In this document: positions 1-8,221 of the stretch, piece by piece
Layout of the letters: every line of letters starts with the position of its first letter
Numbering within the stretch: position 1 is the first letter of the stretch
Assembly: GCF_003710255.1 (NCBI RefSeq)
Contig: NZ_RHIB01000003.1
Span: forward strand, 124,001-188,000
Reading direction: 5' to 3'
From: Alteribacter keqinensis
Lineage (GTDB): Bacteria > Bacillota > Bacilli > Bacillales > Salisediminibacteriaceae
DNA: 64,000 nucleotides
The notes under the pieces: generated by a model
Seen by the model: the letters and a program-made list of their open reading frames with translations, nothing else
Told to the model about the DNA's origin: nothing
Databases searched by the model: none
Position numbers and translations under genes: made by a program

Positions 1-1
1 T

Positions 2-175
2 GTGCTCTTTAAAGACACGAACCCTGCACCCCTTAAAGCAGCCCTTGGTATGATGGGTAAAATTGAGCCGGTTCTCCGGATGCCGATGGACCTTCCGACA
101 GAAGCGCTCCAGAGCGAAATCCGGGAAGTATTGAAAACCTATACCAACGTGGCTGATCAGGTTGTTTCCAAATAA
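2..175 (+). CDS. DapA-family aldolase, C-terminal end (partial)
   Basis: Open from the left edge of the window, 57 residues, ending in TAA. The visible end carries a TNPAPLKAAL segment followed by a Leu-Arg-Met-Pro stretch, which resembles the C-terminus of the dihydrodipicolinate synthase / N-acetylneuraminate lyase (DapA) aldolase family. It lies 75 bases upstream of hpaE in the same direction. By position it may do the pyruvate-releasing aldolase step of the 4-hydroxyphenylacetate route, a job done by HpaI in enterobacteria; this is inference from context. Catalytic Lys and Tyr residues lie outside the window, so a true dapA cannot be excluded. Confidence 0.7.
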   Translation: MLFKDTNPAPLKAALGMMGKIEPVLRMPMDLPTEALQSEIREVLKTYTNVADQVVSK

Positions 176-250
176 AGTGTAAGCGGATACAAAGGGGCAG
201 TTGCTCCGCCCTTTGATGGAAATGACCAAACATACAGGAGGTTCTCACTT

Positions 251-1780
251 ATGACCAAACAAACGGAAACGATTACTGCGACGCAGCTCACTCATGACAG
301 TCAGCTTGCTGATATCAAGCTCTATATAAACGGGGAATTTGTACCTGCGAGTTCAAATGAAACCTTTGAAAATAAGAACCCTTTCACCAACCGTCCCATC
401 AACCAGGTAGCGTCCGGCACCTCAGATGACATTGACCGGGCCGTAACTGCCGCAAAAGCAGCCTTTAAAGGGGAATGGGGACGGCTGAAACTGAAGGACC
501 GACTCGTGTATGTGAACCGCATCGCGGACCTCATTGACGAGCATATCGACGAAATTGCGCCTCTGGAATCACTTGATACAGGTCTTCCGATTCACCAGAC
601 GAAAAAGATGGTGGCACGGGCTGCACAGAATTTCCGCTTTTATGCCGAGATGGTTTCAAGCCGCCTCACAGGCGATGCTTATCAGGTAGACGATGAATTT
701 TTAAACTACACCGTCCATAAGCCCGTTGGGGTAGCGGGGCTGATCACGCCGTGGAATGCGCCATTCATGCTGGAAACGTGGAAAATAGCCCCGGCACTCG
801 CAACAGGCAACACTGTAGTTCTAAAGCCGGCCGAATGGTCCCCGCTCACAGCAAACCGACTGGCGGAGATTATCGACAAAGCGGATCTTCCAAAGGGCGT
901 ATTCAACGTTGTTCACGGGTTTGGTGAAACAGCGGGAGCAGCCCTTGTGGCACACCCTGATGCGCCGCTTATCTCGTTTACAGGTGAAACGAAAACCGGT
1001 TCTGAAATTATGAAAAACGGAGCCGATCCGTTAAAGCGCTTTTCCATGGAGCTTGGCGGCAAATCCCCGATTATTGTGTTTGACGACTGCGATGTTGACC
1101 GGGCGATCGATGCGTGTACGTGGGGTATTTTCTCCTTCAACGGCGAACGATGTACGGCAAATTCACGGTTGTTTATCCACGAAAACCTTTACGACACATT
1201 TGTTGAACAGCTCATTGACCGGGTGAAAAACATCCGTGTCGGCGATCCCCTTGATGACAAAACCCAGGTCGGCCCGCTTATTCATACCGACCACTATGAA
1301 AATGTGAAACGATATCTCGGCATTGCAGAAGAAGAAGGGGCCCGGGTTATCAGCGGCTATGTTGATGAAACGTATGCGGATGGGAACTTTGTGCCGCCGA
1401 CGCTGCTGTTAGACGTAAACAACAAAATGACCGTGGCTCAGGAAGAGATATTCGGTCCGGTGATGTCAGTGATGACGTTTAAAGATGAACAAGAAGTGGT
1501 GGAAATGGCCAACGATGTACGATACGGCCTGGCCGGGTACGTGTGGACAAACGACATGAAGCGGGGACACCGTGTTGCCCAGGCAGTGGATGCGGGAATG
1601 ATGTGGGTGAACTCGCAGAACGTAAGAGATCTGCGTACGCCGTTTGGCGGCTCCAAGCACAGCGGCATCGGCCGGGAAGGCGGCTACTATGCCTTTGAAT
1701 TTTACACGGAGATCCAGGTTGTGCACGTAGCACTGAGCGATCACCCGATTCCGCAGTTTGGAAAAGAGAAGCGGATTTAG
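251..1780 (+). CDS. hpaE: 5-carboxymethyl-2-hydroxymuconate semialdehyde dehydrogenase
   Basis: A 509-residue NAD-dependent aldehyde dehydrogenase, typical family length. The Rossmann Asn motif TPWNAPF is at about residues 166-172, the general-base Glu is at 267 (MELGGKSP) and the nucleophile Cys is at 301 (NGERCTANSRL). In the homoprotocatechuate pathway this enzyme oxidises the ring-cleavage product to 5-carboxymethyl-2-hydroxymuconate. The substrate assignment rests on close pathway-type sequence and on its neighbours hpaB, hpaD and hpaC. ATG follows an AGGAGG-like site by about 10 bases. It is probably co-transcribed with the upstream DapA-like gene. Confidence 0.93.
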   Translation: MTKQTETITATQLTHDSQLADIKLYINGEFVPASSNETFENKNPFTNRPINQVASGTSDDIDRAVTAAKAAFKGEWGRLKLKDRLVYVNRIADLIDEHIDEIAPLESLDTGLPIHQTKKMVARAAQNFRFYAEMVSSRLTGDAYQVDDEFLNYTVHKPVGVAGLITPWNAPFMLETWKIAPALATGNTVVLKPAEWSPLTANRLAEIIDKADLPKGVFNVVHGFGETAGAALVAHPDAPLISFTGETKTGSEIMKNGADPLKRFSMELGGKSPIIVFDDCDVDRAIDACTWGIFSFNGERCTANSRLFIHENLYDTFVEQLIDRVKNIRVGDPLDDKTQVGPLIHTDHYENVKRYLGIAEEEGARVISGYVDETYADGNFVPPTLLLDVNNKMTVAQEEIFGPVMSVMTFKDEQEVVEMANDVRYGLAGYVWTNDMKRGHRVAQAVDAGMMWVNSQNVRDLRTPFGGSKHSGIGREGGYYAFEFYTEIQVVHVALSDHPIPQFGKEKRI

Positions 1781-1912
1781 GCAGACCTGCGCTGAGGGTG
1801 AATAATTTATCGTTTTTAATGAATGAGTTTTCACTTTAACTCGATTATTTTTCGGTTCAGCCCAGTTATTTTTCACTTTCACCACCTCATCCATATAAAA
1901 GGGGGAAACAAC

Positions 1913-3388
1913 ATGCCGGCGAAAACAGGTGACCAGTATATCAGCCGCTTGAAAAAAGCGAGCAACAATATTTATCTCCACGGAGAAAGAGTCGAAGATG
2001 TAACCGAGCATCCGGGACTTAAAAACGTCGTGAAATCAATGGCGAAACTGTACGACCTTCAATTCGAAAAACCGGAAAAAATGCTTTATACCTCTCCAAC
2101 ATCCGGAGAGAAAGTGGGTATGACGTTCCTTCAGCCCACATCGGTTGACGATCTGATCAAGCGCCGCGAAGCGATTCAGGAGTGGGCGCGGACGTCCGGA
2201 GGAATGCTGGGACGCTCCCCTGATTACCTGAACGCAGAAGTGATGGCCATGGGCATGAACAATGAACTGTTCACAGAAGCTGACCCAATGTTTGCCGAAA
2301 ACGCCCGGAAGTATTACGAGTTTGCAAGAGAAAACGACATCAGCCTTACCCACACTCTCATCCATCCCCAGGTGAACCGGGCGAAAGCCCAGCACCAGCA
2401 GAAGGATGCAAATGTGGCTCTTCACCTTGTGGAGAAAAAAGACGACGGGATTATCGTGGACGGGATCCGGCTTTTAGCCACCCAGGGCGGCATCACAGAC
2501 GAGATTCTCGTTTTTCCTTCAACGGTTAAAAAAGCAGGGGAACTGGATGATCCGTATTCCCTCGCCTTTGCGATTCCGAACAACACGCCGGGACTGAAGT
2601 ACTTGAGCCGTGAGTCCTTTGACTACGGGAAAAGCGAGTGGGATCACCCGCTGTCCTCCCGTTTTGAAGAAGGGGATGCTATCGTATCCTTCGAAAACGT
2701 GTTTGTACCGTGGGAGAGGGTATTTGTCTGCGGTAACTCGTCCATCTGCAACCGGACGTTCAGAGAGACGAACGCCGTTGTTCATATGGCCCATCAGGTT
2801 GTGGCGAAAAACATCGTGAAGACTGAATTTCTTCTCGGTACGGCTCTCAGCATGATGGATGCGATCGGCATCGATCAGTTCCAGCACGTCCAGGACAAAG
2901 GAACCGAGATCATGCTTACGCTGGAGACGATGAAATCTCACCTGTACCGGGCGGAGCATAATGCGAAGCTTGATAAATCCGGTACGATGACGCCTGATTT
3001 TGACGCTCTTAACGCTGCCCGGAACTGGTATCCGAGAGTGTATCCGCGACTTGTTGAAATCCTCCGTGTGCTTGGAGCGTCAGGTCTGATGGGAACACCG
3101 ACGGAGGCAGACTTTGCCCACGAGGAAATCGGACCGATCCTGAACCGCGGACTTCAGGGGAAAAACCTTGAAGGGTTTGAGCGGGTTCAGCTGTTCCGTC
3201 TAGCATGGGACATGACCATGAGTGCGTTCGGAAGCCGCCAGATGCATTACGAGTATTACTTCTTCGGTGATCCGGTCCGCATGGGAATGACGTATTTCGA
3301 TCAATACGAAAAAGACACATACAAACAGTACGTACAGGACTTTCTTAACCAGTCTGTGGCTAAAAAACCGAACGTATCAAAGGTGTAG
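1913..3388 (+). CDS. hpaB: 4-hydroxyphenylacetate 3-monooxygenase, oxygenase component
   Basis: Large component of the two-component FADH2-dependent hydroxylase that converts 4-hydroxyphenylacetate to 3,4-dihydroxyphenylacetate in the cytoplasm. The 491-residue product matches the family's usual length, with an acyl-CoA-dehydrogenase-like fold expected. The open frame extends upstream to 1823, but the extra residues are Phe/His-rich and unlike the family. The ATG at 1913 has a GGGGG ribosome site about 8 bases before it and gives the expected N-terminus MPAKTGDQYI. The 132-base gap after hpaE suggests a possible extra promoter or processing site. Reduced flavin would come from HpaC, encoded two genes downstream. 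Confidence 0.93.
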   Translation: MPAKTGDQYISRLKKASNNIYLHGERVEDVTEHPGLKNVVKSMAKLYDLQFEKPEKMLYTSPTSGEKVGMTFLQPTSVDDLIKRREAIQEWARTSGGMLGRSPDYLNAEVMAMGMNNELFTEADPMFAENARKYYEFARENDISLTHTLIHPQVNRAKAQHQQKDANVALHLVEKKDDGIIVDGIRLLATQGGITDEILVFPSTVKKAGELDDPYSLAFAIPNNTPGLKYLSRESFDYGKSEWDHPLSSRFEEGDAIVSFENVFVPWERVFVCGNSSICNRTFRETNAVVHMAHQVVAKNIVKTEFLLGTALSMMDAIGIDQFQHVQDKGTEIMLTLETMKSHLYRAEHNAKLDKSGTMTPDFDALNAARNWYPRVYPRLVEILRVLGASGLMGTPTEADFAHEEIGPILNRGLQGKNLEGFERVQLFRLAWDMTMSAFGSRQMHYEYYFFGDPVRMGMTYFDQYEKDTYKQYVQDFLNQSVAKKPNVSKV

Positions 3389-3403
3389 AAGGAGGCGCTG
3401 ACA

Positions 3404-4390
3404 ATGGACTTTAATATTATCCGGACAGGACGAGCGGTTTTGAATGTAAAAGATCTTGAGCGTTCCAAAGCGTTTTACGTGGATGCCCTTGGCTTTATTG
3501 AAACGGAAGCTGACGACCGGCACGTTTACCTTCGTGGCCTTGAAGAACACAACCACCATTCGCTGCTTCTGAAAAAAGCAGAGGAGCCGTCAGTCGAAGT
3601 GATCGGCTACAAAGTTTACGACGATACGGATCTGGAGCGACTCGACCGCCTTTTTTCACAAAAAGGACTTGAAATCCGGTGGATGGAACGTGGAACTCAG
3701 CACGCAGTGGGGCGTACTCTCCGTGTGCAGGATGTGAGCGGGCTGCCTCTTGAGTTTTATGCGGAGATGGAGACGGTGGAGCGCATGCTTCAGCGCTATG
3801 ATCTGTATAAGGGTGCGCGTGTGCAGCGGATTGATCATTTTAACTGTATGGTCCGTGACGTGGAAAAAGCGTATGAATTTTATACGAAAGAGCTGGGATT
3901 TGCCTGCTCGGAATATACTGCTGCTGAGGATGAGAAAATCTGGGCAGCGTGGCTACACAGAAAGCCAAGCGTTCATGATGTGGCATTTATGAACGGGAAT
4001 GGTCCCCGTCTGCATCATATCGGCTACTGGCTGAGTGATCAGATGAGTCTGATTCATGCGTGCGATGTTCTGGCAGCGATGGGTTATACGGAAAACATTG
4101 AGCGCGGGCCGGGGCGCCACGGGTTGTCCAATGCGTTTTTCCTTTATTTGCGGGATCCTGACGGTCACAGAATTGAGCTCTACAACGGGGATTACCTGAC
4201 GAGCGACCCGGATTTCAAACCGGTCCGCTGGGATATTAACGACCCCCGCCGTCAGACGTTCTGGGGTCATGCGGCACCGGACAGCTGGTTTAATGAAGCG
4301 AGTGCGGTGCAGAATGTGCTGGCTCCAGAGAAGCTGATGGAGACAGGTGAGCCGACTCTTAAACAGCGAAAACCGACATTTGTGATTTAA
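3404..4390 (+). CDS. hpaD: 3,4-dihydroxyphenylacetate 2,3-dioxygenase
   Basis: Extradiol ring-cleaving dioxygenase of the vicinal-oxygen-chelate (glyoxalase/bleomycin) fold, 328 residues with two VOC modules. Likely metal ligands are His145 (RIDHFNCMV), His204 or His205 (RLHHIGYW) and Glu258 (HRIELYNGDY), spaced as in Mn- or Fe-dependent homoprotocatechuate dioxygenases. His239 (GPGRHG) is placed as the second-shell acid/base. It cleaves the HpaB product to 5-carboxymethyl-2-hydroxymuconate semialdehyde, the substrate of HpaE. It lies 15 bases behind hpaB with a strong GGAGG site and is part of the same transcription unit. Confidence 0.92.
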   Translation: MDFNIIRTGRAVLNVKDLERSKAFYVDALGFIETEADDRHVYLRGLEEHNHHSLLLKKAEEPSVEVIGYKVYDDTDLERLDRLFSQKGLEIRWMERGTQHAVGRTLRVQDVSGLPLEFYAEMETVERMLQRYDLYKGARVQRIDHFNCMVRDVEKAYEFYTKELGFACSEYTAAEDEKIWAAWLHRKPSVHDVAFMNGNGPRLHHIGYWLSDQMSLIHACDVLAAMGYTENIERGPGRHGLSNAFFLYLRDPDGHRIELYNGDYLTSDPDFKPVRWDINDPRRQTFWGHAAPDSWFNEASAVQNVLAPEKLMETGEPTLKQRKPTFVI

Positions 4391-4409
4391 AAAAGGAGGA
4401 GTCCGACCA

Positions 4410-4871
4410 ATGGACGACCAGTTATTTAAGCGGGCAATGGGGAAATTTGCAACCGGTGTGACGGTTGTGACGACAGAGGTTGGAGAAAACGTTCACGGGA
4501 TGACAGCGAATGCGTTCATGAGTGTTAGTCTTGACCCGAAGCTGATTGTCATTTCCGTTGCCAACAAAGCGACGATGAAGGGCTATCTGGATAACGCTGG
4601 TTCGTTTGCCGTAAGCATGCTTGCCGACAACCAGGCTGATCTGAGTATGTATTTTGCCGGCCAGAAAAAAGATGACAAAAGCGTTGAGTTTGATGTGTTT
4701 GACAACATGCCTGTCCTTCACGGGGCGATTGCCACGATCACGTGTGATGTGCACAATACGCACCTGGAAGGAGATCACACCCTTTACATCGGGCGGGTAC
4801 GGGATATCCGCGTTGATGACGAAGGAAAGCCTCTCGCGTACTTCTCAGGAAAGTATTACGACCTGGCATAA
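4410..4871 (+). CDS. hpaC: Flavin reductase partner of the HpaB monooxygenase
   Basis: A 153-residue flavin-reductase-like protein with an FMN-binding split-barrel fold. The N-terminal KFATGVTVVTT and the GMTANAFMSVSLDP stretch (about residues 30-43) are typical of NAD(P)H:flavin oxidoreductases that supply reduced flavin to HpaB. It follows hpaD by 19 bases behind AAAAGGAGG and is the last gene before a good intrinsic terminator. The order hpaE-hpaB-hpaD-hpaC supports the specific name. Without context it could be any two-component monooxygenase reductase. Confidence 0.88.
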   Translation: MDDQLFKRAMGKFATGVTVVTTEVGENVHGMTANAFMSVSLDPKLIVISVANKATMKGYLDNAGSFAVSMLADNQADLSMYFAGQKKDDKSVEFDVFDNMPVLHGAIATITCDVHNTHLEGDHTLYIGRVRDIRVDDEGKPLAYFSGKYYDLA

Positions 4872-4883
4872 TTGTAAAGGATC

Positions 4884-4918
4884 AAACCCGGCATCTGTAA
4901 AAAGGTGCCGGGTTTATT
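4884..4918 (+). terminator. Intrinsic terminator of the hpaEBDC unit
   Basis: The stem AAACCCGGCA pairs with TGCCGGGTTT, followed by a short T-rich tail (TTATTTAT). It begins 12 bases after the hpaC stop. Confidence 0.8.
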
Positions 4919-4980
4919 TATGGGTTTGTTTCCGCCGGGAAAGGGAACGTTTAGAGAGAAATAAGAAAGGTGGCAGATGT

Positions 4981-5355
4981 ATGAAAAAGGTTTTGAGAGC
5001 ACTGTATTCCGTGCTTCTCTTCACAGCAGGAGTTTTACATTTTGTACATGAACGCGGGTTTCGTAAAATCGTTCCCAAACAGCTTCCTTTCAGGAAGGCC
5101 ATCGTCCTCATTTCAGGTGCACTGGAGATCGTGTTCGCCATTCTTCTCTGGGTAAAAAAAGGGCAGGAGATTACGGGCAAATTGCTGGCCCTGTTTATGG
5201 TCGCTATATTCCCGGCCAATGTGTACATGGCAAAAAAGAAAATCTCCTTTACCCCTGGGAAACCTACCAGCCCGTGGATTCTGTGGCTGCGCCTTCCCCT
5301 GCAGATTCCCCTTATTATTGGAGCCTTAAAGCTTGGGAGGAAAAAAGACGATTAG
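4981..5355 (+). CDS. DoxX-like small membrane protein
   Basis: A 124-residue polytopic membrane protein. Hydrophobic stretches lie at about residues 8-22, 44-60, 68-82 and 98-116. The GVLHFVHERGFRKIVP segment followed by a PFRKAIVLISGALEI helix resembles DoxX-family proteins, whose function is often undefined. The open frame runs back to 4654 across hpaC in another frame, but the ATG at 4981 is preceded by an AAGAAAGGTGG site and gives a Lys-rich start leading into a first helix. It lies behind the hpa terminator and so is probably a separate unit. No specific function can be given. Confidence 0.72.
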   Translation: MKKVLRALYSVLLFTAGVLHFVHERGFRKIVPKQLPFRKAIVLISGALEIVFAILLWVKKGQEITGKLLALFMVAIFPANVYMAKKKISFTPGKPTSPWILWLRLPLQIPLIIGALKLGRKKDD

Positions 5356-5499
5356 GCGCCGGAAGTAAATACCCACAGTGAATCCGTTACTTAAAAAGGT
5401 GCCGGGTCTTTTTTTGCATGTAAGATAAGTTACGTGAAGTTGACTGCGGTTATCGTGTAAAATGAAACGAAGACGGAAGAGACGGGAGGTGCGGAATGG

Positions 5500-6156
5500 A
5501 TGAGTCAGCGTAAGCCATACAGAAAACAACCAAAGAAACGTAAGAAAGGCGGCGGCTTTCCTGTCCCGCACAGCCTGAAGGTGTTCAGTGCCGTGCTGCT
5601 GATTGTTTTTCTCGTGATCGGTATCGCGGGCAGCATAGACTGGGATCAACATCTGCCTGAACGAGGGGGAGATGAGGTTCCCCAGGAGTATCTGCCGATT
5701 TATAAAGCTGCTGAAGAGGAGTACGGGGTGCCGTGGAACCTTCTTGCAGCCATCCACCGTATGGAGACAATCTTTTCCACAATGGATCCCCTTTTATCGC
5801 CGGTTGGCGCTGAAGGTCATATGCAGTTCATGCCCTGTACGTGGACGGGCTGGTCCCATCCCACGTGCGGAGGCCTTGGGGAAGGGGATATCCCTGAGGA
5901 CGTGAAGACAGACCCTGAACAGATTGAAACCTACGGGGGTTATGGTGTTGATGCAACGGGAAACGGTGTTGCCGATCCTTTTGATATTGAAGATGCCATT
6001 TACTCAGCAGCAAACTATTTAGCCGCCAGCGGTGCTGCGGACGGGGAGTACGAAAGGGCGGTTTATGCCTATAACCGGGCTGATTGGTACGTGGAGGACG
6101 TCATTGCCTACGCCGACCGGTATGTAGCCGAAGAAGAGGAAGGTTCAGCAGAATAA
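5500..6156 (+). CDS. Membrane-anchored lytic transglycosylase
   Basis: A 218-residue protein with a very basic cytoplasmic start (residues 1-24), one transmembrane helix at about 25-46 and an extracellular lysozyme-like domain from about 62. The domain has the likely catalytic Glu89 in HRMETIF, the GxxGHMQFMP motif at about 103-112, and a late AVYAYNRADWYVEDV segment typical of SLT-type transglycosylases. These enzymes cleave peptidoglycan glycan strands. The start at 5500 follows GGGAGGTG by 9 bases; an overlapping ATG at 5496 ends within a few codons. The acidic C-terminus fits a cell-wall-facing protein. It is a single gene with its own terminator. Confidence 0.82.
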   Translation: MSQRKPYRKQPKKRKKGGGFPVPHSLKVFSAVLLIVFLVIGIAGSIDWDQHLPERGGDEVPQEYLPIYKAAEEEYGVPWNLLAAIHRMETIFSTMDPLLSPVGAEGHMQFMPCTWTGWSHPTCGGLGEGDIPEDVKTDPEQIETYGGYGVDATGNGVADPFDIEDAIYSAANYLAASGAADGEYERAVYAYNRADWYVEDVIAYADRYVAEEEEGSAE

Positions 6157-6167
6157 AAAACATCTCA

Positions 6168-6204
6168 AAGCAACGGGGGCAATACAGCTCCGTTGCTTAT
6201 TTTA
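6168..6204 (+). terminator. Terminator after the transglycosylase gene
   Basis: AAGCAACGG pairs with CCGTTGCTT over a 13-base loop, then ATTTT. Confidence 0.75.
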
Positions 6205-6269
6205 ACGGCTAAATTGAAAGCGAACAGAGAAAAGTATAGAAACGGGATGATCAAAAGGAAGCATCGTGC

Positions 6270-6298
6270 TATAATGGTTATATACCCAAGGGGGTATA
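6270..6298 (+). promoter_or_regulatory. -10 element with CsoR-type operator
   Basis: A consensus -10 TATAAT lies at 6270-6275. Directly after it, at 6281-6298, is the palindrome TATACCC-AAGG-GGGTATA. This GC-centred palindrome flanked by TATA closely resembles operators of the CsoR/RcnR/CstR repressor family (copper, nickel or persulfide sensing in Firmicutes). Its position over the expected transcription start would block initiation. The matching -35 is weak. No csoR-like gene is in the window. Confidence 0.6.
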
Positions 6299-6324
6299 AA
6301 TGGATTTTCAGGGAGTGAACAGAT

Positions 6325-6702
6325 ATGGAAAAAAATCCGGACTCCAAAACATTGGAATCACAATACATTCAGCAGCATCTGGCCAACGAACGGACGTTTC
6401 TTGCCTGGGTCAGGACTGCTCTTGCTCTAAAAGGCATCGGCTTTCTGGCTACCAGTCTTCATTTTACGACACTGATGCATGAACACTATTCCTATACGTT
6501 GGCAATTACGATCAGCGTGGCTTCCTTTACAGCCGGACTTCTGATCATCAGCACGGCTCTCTATCTTTATTTACGGAACAGAAAGGCAATCAACGCCCAG
6601 CAGTTTACCTCATCAAGCGTGGCAATCGTTTCAATCAGTATTGTCGTCATTCTTGTTTTATTCCTTCTTTTAACGTACTTTTTGACATCTTCTACTCCAT
6701 AA
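6325..6702 (+). CDS. DUF202 (YidH-type) membrane protein
   Basis: A 125-residue protein with the family hallmark N-terminus (QQHLANERTFLAWVRTALAL at about residues 16-35) and three hydrophobic helices at about 28-48, 55-78 and 95-120. DUF202 proteins are small inner-membrane proteins of unknown activity. The frame is open from 6300, but GGGAG at 6311-6315 positions the ATG at 6325. The CsoR-like palindrome 27 bases upstream suggests control by a metal or sulfide sensor, which is inference. Confidence 0.8.
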   Translation: MEKNPDSKTLESQYIQQHLANERTFLAWVRTALALKGIGFLATSLHFTTLMHEHYSYTLAITISVASFTAGLLIISTALYLYLRNRKAINAQQFTSSSVAIVSISIVVILVLFLLLTYFLTSSTP

Positions 6703-7185
6703 TTTTTCTGATTGTATTGAAAGGATTTATAAAAGGTCATTTTTGATCGCTGTTTTCGTATAAATTGTTGATCTTACAATGGTAACTTTAGTCGCGGTTT
6801 TCCTGCTTCTTCCTCTACTAGCGTATTGCTTCGAAGTGTCTGCGTCGAAGCAACTCGACGTTAATTCTTGATGTAAACGCTTGTCGCTGGAGTCGCCGCC
6901 ATTGGCTTCATTCTTTATGTTGAAAAGCAACAATTTATTTGAAAACAGCTTTTTGATTTATACGAATTGATTGAAGTGAAAGTAAACACCTAACTTAACT
7001 GAGCCTGTTTTAAAGAAAACAGTGGCCTCGCTTTGCCTTTACAGGGTCCCGCCTGTCCCGCACTTCTGCCGGGGTCTCGCGTATTCCGCTAAACTACGCA
7101 CTATTTTCGTGTGCAAAGGCGTGTAAGGACTAGCATGTGTATTTGTTTTTCCAAAGGAAGCTTTATAAGGGAGGGGAGAATAGTC
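6703..7185. other. Intergenic stretch with a decayed repeat
   Basis: No convincing gene in these 480 bases. The part at about 7020-7110, read on the minus strand, contains GCGAGACCCCGG and nearby GC-rich blocks resembling the dispersed palindrome family seen at 19749, 35473, 42755 and 43010. It looks like a degraded copy in reverse orientation. Confidence 0.4.
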
Positions 7186-7647
7186 ATGATTAAGTGGAAA
7201 GAAGAGCGGCTGATGGAAACTGATATCGAGACGGTCTGGACGCTGTTCTCAGATGAGCAGATTCAAAACATAATGCCAAAGGTGAAGGAACACACCCTTA
7301 TCCATAAAGAAGACGGCGTTGTCGGATCGAAGTACAGGCAGAAATACGAGGAAGGCAAACGGGTCGAAACGTACACTGTCCATGTTCTCGGATATGAAGA
7401 AACAGCAGAGGAAAAATACCTGAAGCTCGGCTTCGTTCTGGCTAAAATGTTTGATATTACGTTTTCGTTTACTCTCATCAAAGCCGCGGAGTCACAAACG
7501 GTATTTATTTACGAGGGCAGGAACAAAGGGGTCAACTTTGCCGGCAGAACATTGTTAAAACTGGGTGGCGAAAAAAACAACAAAAAAGTAGTCGATGATT
7601 TCATGGACACGGTTCAGGCAGAAGCCTCAAAAAGTGCAGGGCAGTAA
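7186..7647 (+). CDS. SRPBCC-family protein
   Basis: A 153-residue soluble protein with a START/Bet v 1-like (SRPBCC) pattern: an N-terminal strand IKWKEERLMETDIETVWTLF, a central strand-rich part and a long C-terminal helix (KVVDDFMDTVQAE). Such proteins bind hydrophobic ligands; no specific ligand can be named. The open frame starts at 7111, but GGGAGGGGAG about 10 bases before the ATG at 7186 and the family-like N-terminus favour the shorter form. It ends against a bidirectional terminator facing the convergent hpaF gene. Confidence 0.75.
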   Translation: MIKWKEERLMETDIETVWTLFSDEQIQNIMPKVKEHTLIHKEDGVVGSKYRQKYEEGKRVETYTVHVLGYEETAEEKYLKLGFVLAKMFDITFSFTLIKAAESQTVFIYEGRNKGVNFAGRTLLKLGGEKNNKKVVDDFMDTVQAEASKSAGQ

Positions 7648-7679
7648 AAATAAGCAGCGGGTGCTCCGCTGCTTATTTT
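7647..7679. terminator. Bidirectional terminator between SRPBCC gene and hpaF
   Basis: A perfect 14-bp stem, AAAATAAGCAGCGG with its complement ending in TTATTTT, around a 5-base loop. It has A- and T-rich ends on both strands and overlaps the hpaF stop codon. Confidence 0.85.
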
Positions 7680-8062
7680 CTGTATCGTCCATGTATGTTA
7701 TTTTTCTTCATCGTGCCGGCCTCGCTGAATTCCACGAGCTCAAGGCTCAAAGCGAGGTAGCGGCGTTCGTAAACGTCTGCAAAATGGTCGGTTACCACTT
7801 CGAACACAGCTTCACTCGTGCCGGTCTTGTCCTTTTCTGATCGACCGGCGCCGATTTTTACCGTTACGTGTACAAAGGCATCATTTTTATGGGTGCCGTC
7901 AGCAACGACGTAATCAGAGAGAGGGAGTGCACGGGAGCGGATCCCTCCGACTGGGAAGATATCCTGGCGGTCAACGAACACCTGATTGATTTTTCCGAGG
8001 AGGTGGTGAATGTCTGTCTCCTCTTTCAGATTATCGGTGTATTCTACGGTTATATGAGGCAT
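7673..8062 (-). CDS. hpaF: 5-carboxymethyl-2-hydroxymuconate delta-isomerase
   Basis: A 129-residue protein beginning MPHITVEYTDN. The Pro after the initiator Met is the expected catalytic base of the tautomerase superfamily, and the length and NAFVHVTVKIGAGRS-like middle part fit CHMI/HpaF. It isomerises 5-carboxymethyl-2-hydroxymuconate, the HpaE product. GGAG lies just upstream of its ATG. It is the last gene of the minus-strand hpaG1-hpaG2-remnant-hpaF unit. Confidence 0.87.
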   Translation of the reverse strand: MPHITVEYTDNLKEETDIHHLLGKINQVFVDRQDIFPVGGIRSRALPLSDYVVADGTHKNDAFVHVTVKIGAGRSEKDKTGTSEAVFEVVTDHFADVYERRYLALSLELVEFSEAGTMKKNNIHGRYRK

Positions 8063-8102
8063 CGGATCTCCTTTCTTTACTGTGATGCAGGTGTCTGCCT
8101 TT

Positions 8103-8221
8103 TATGGCAGGTTCTGCTTTCCATCATCTACAATGACTGCGTCGATCGGCAGGTCACCCCGTTTTCCTGCTTCTTCTGCGAGGAGAAGGGCTTCTTTTAT
8201 AAAAGCCGTATAATCATGATT
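8103..8221 (-). pseudogene. Remnant resembling a nucleoside deaminase N-terminus
   Basis: Directly after the hpaG2 stop, and in the same frame, 39 codons run to a TAA. They read as a coherent protein piece: an acidic helix (FIKEALLLAEEAGKRGD) followed by LPIDAVIVDDG. This resembles the first helix and strand of TadA/cytidine-deaminase-type proteins. There is no start codon in this frame after the hpaG2 stop and no zinc-binding HAE or PCxxC motif, so it looks like a truncated remnant. It could be translated only by read-through. The family match is from memory and tentative. Confidence 0.4.

Noticed and set aside
1823-1912. Upstream extension of hpaB
   Set aside because: Phe- and His-rich codons unlike the family; a good ribosome site lies before the ATG at 1913.
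1466-2011. Long minus-strand open frame opposite hpaE and hpaB
   Set aside because: Shadow of two well supported genes; no ribosome site and no recognisable protein features.
5386-5416. AAAAAGGTGCCGGG with T-run after the DoxX-like gene, similar to the right arm of the hpaC terminator
   Set aside because: No complementary left arm is present close by, so it is at best half of a decayed terminator and is not listed as a feature.
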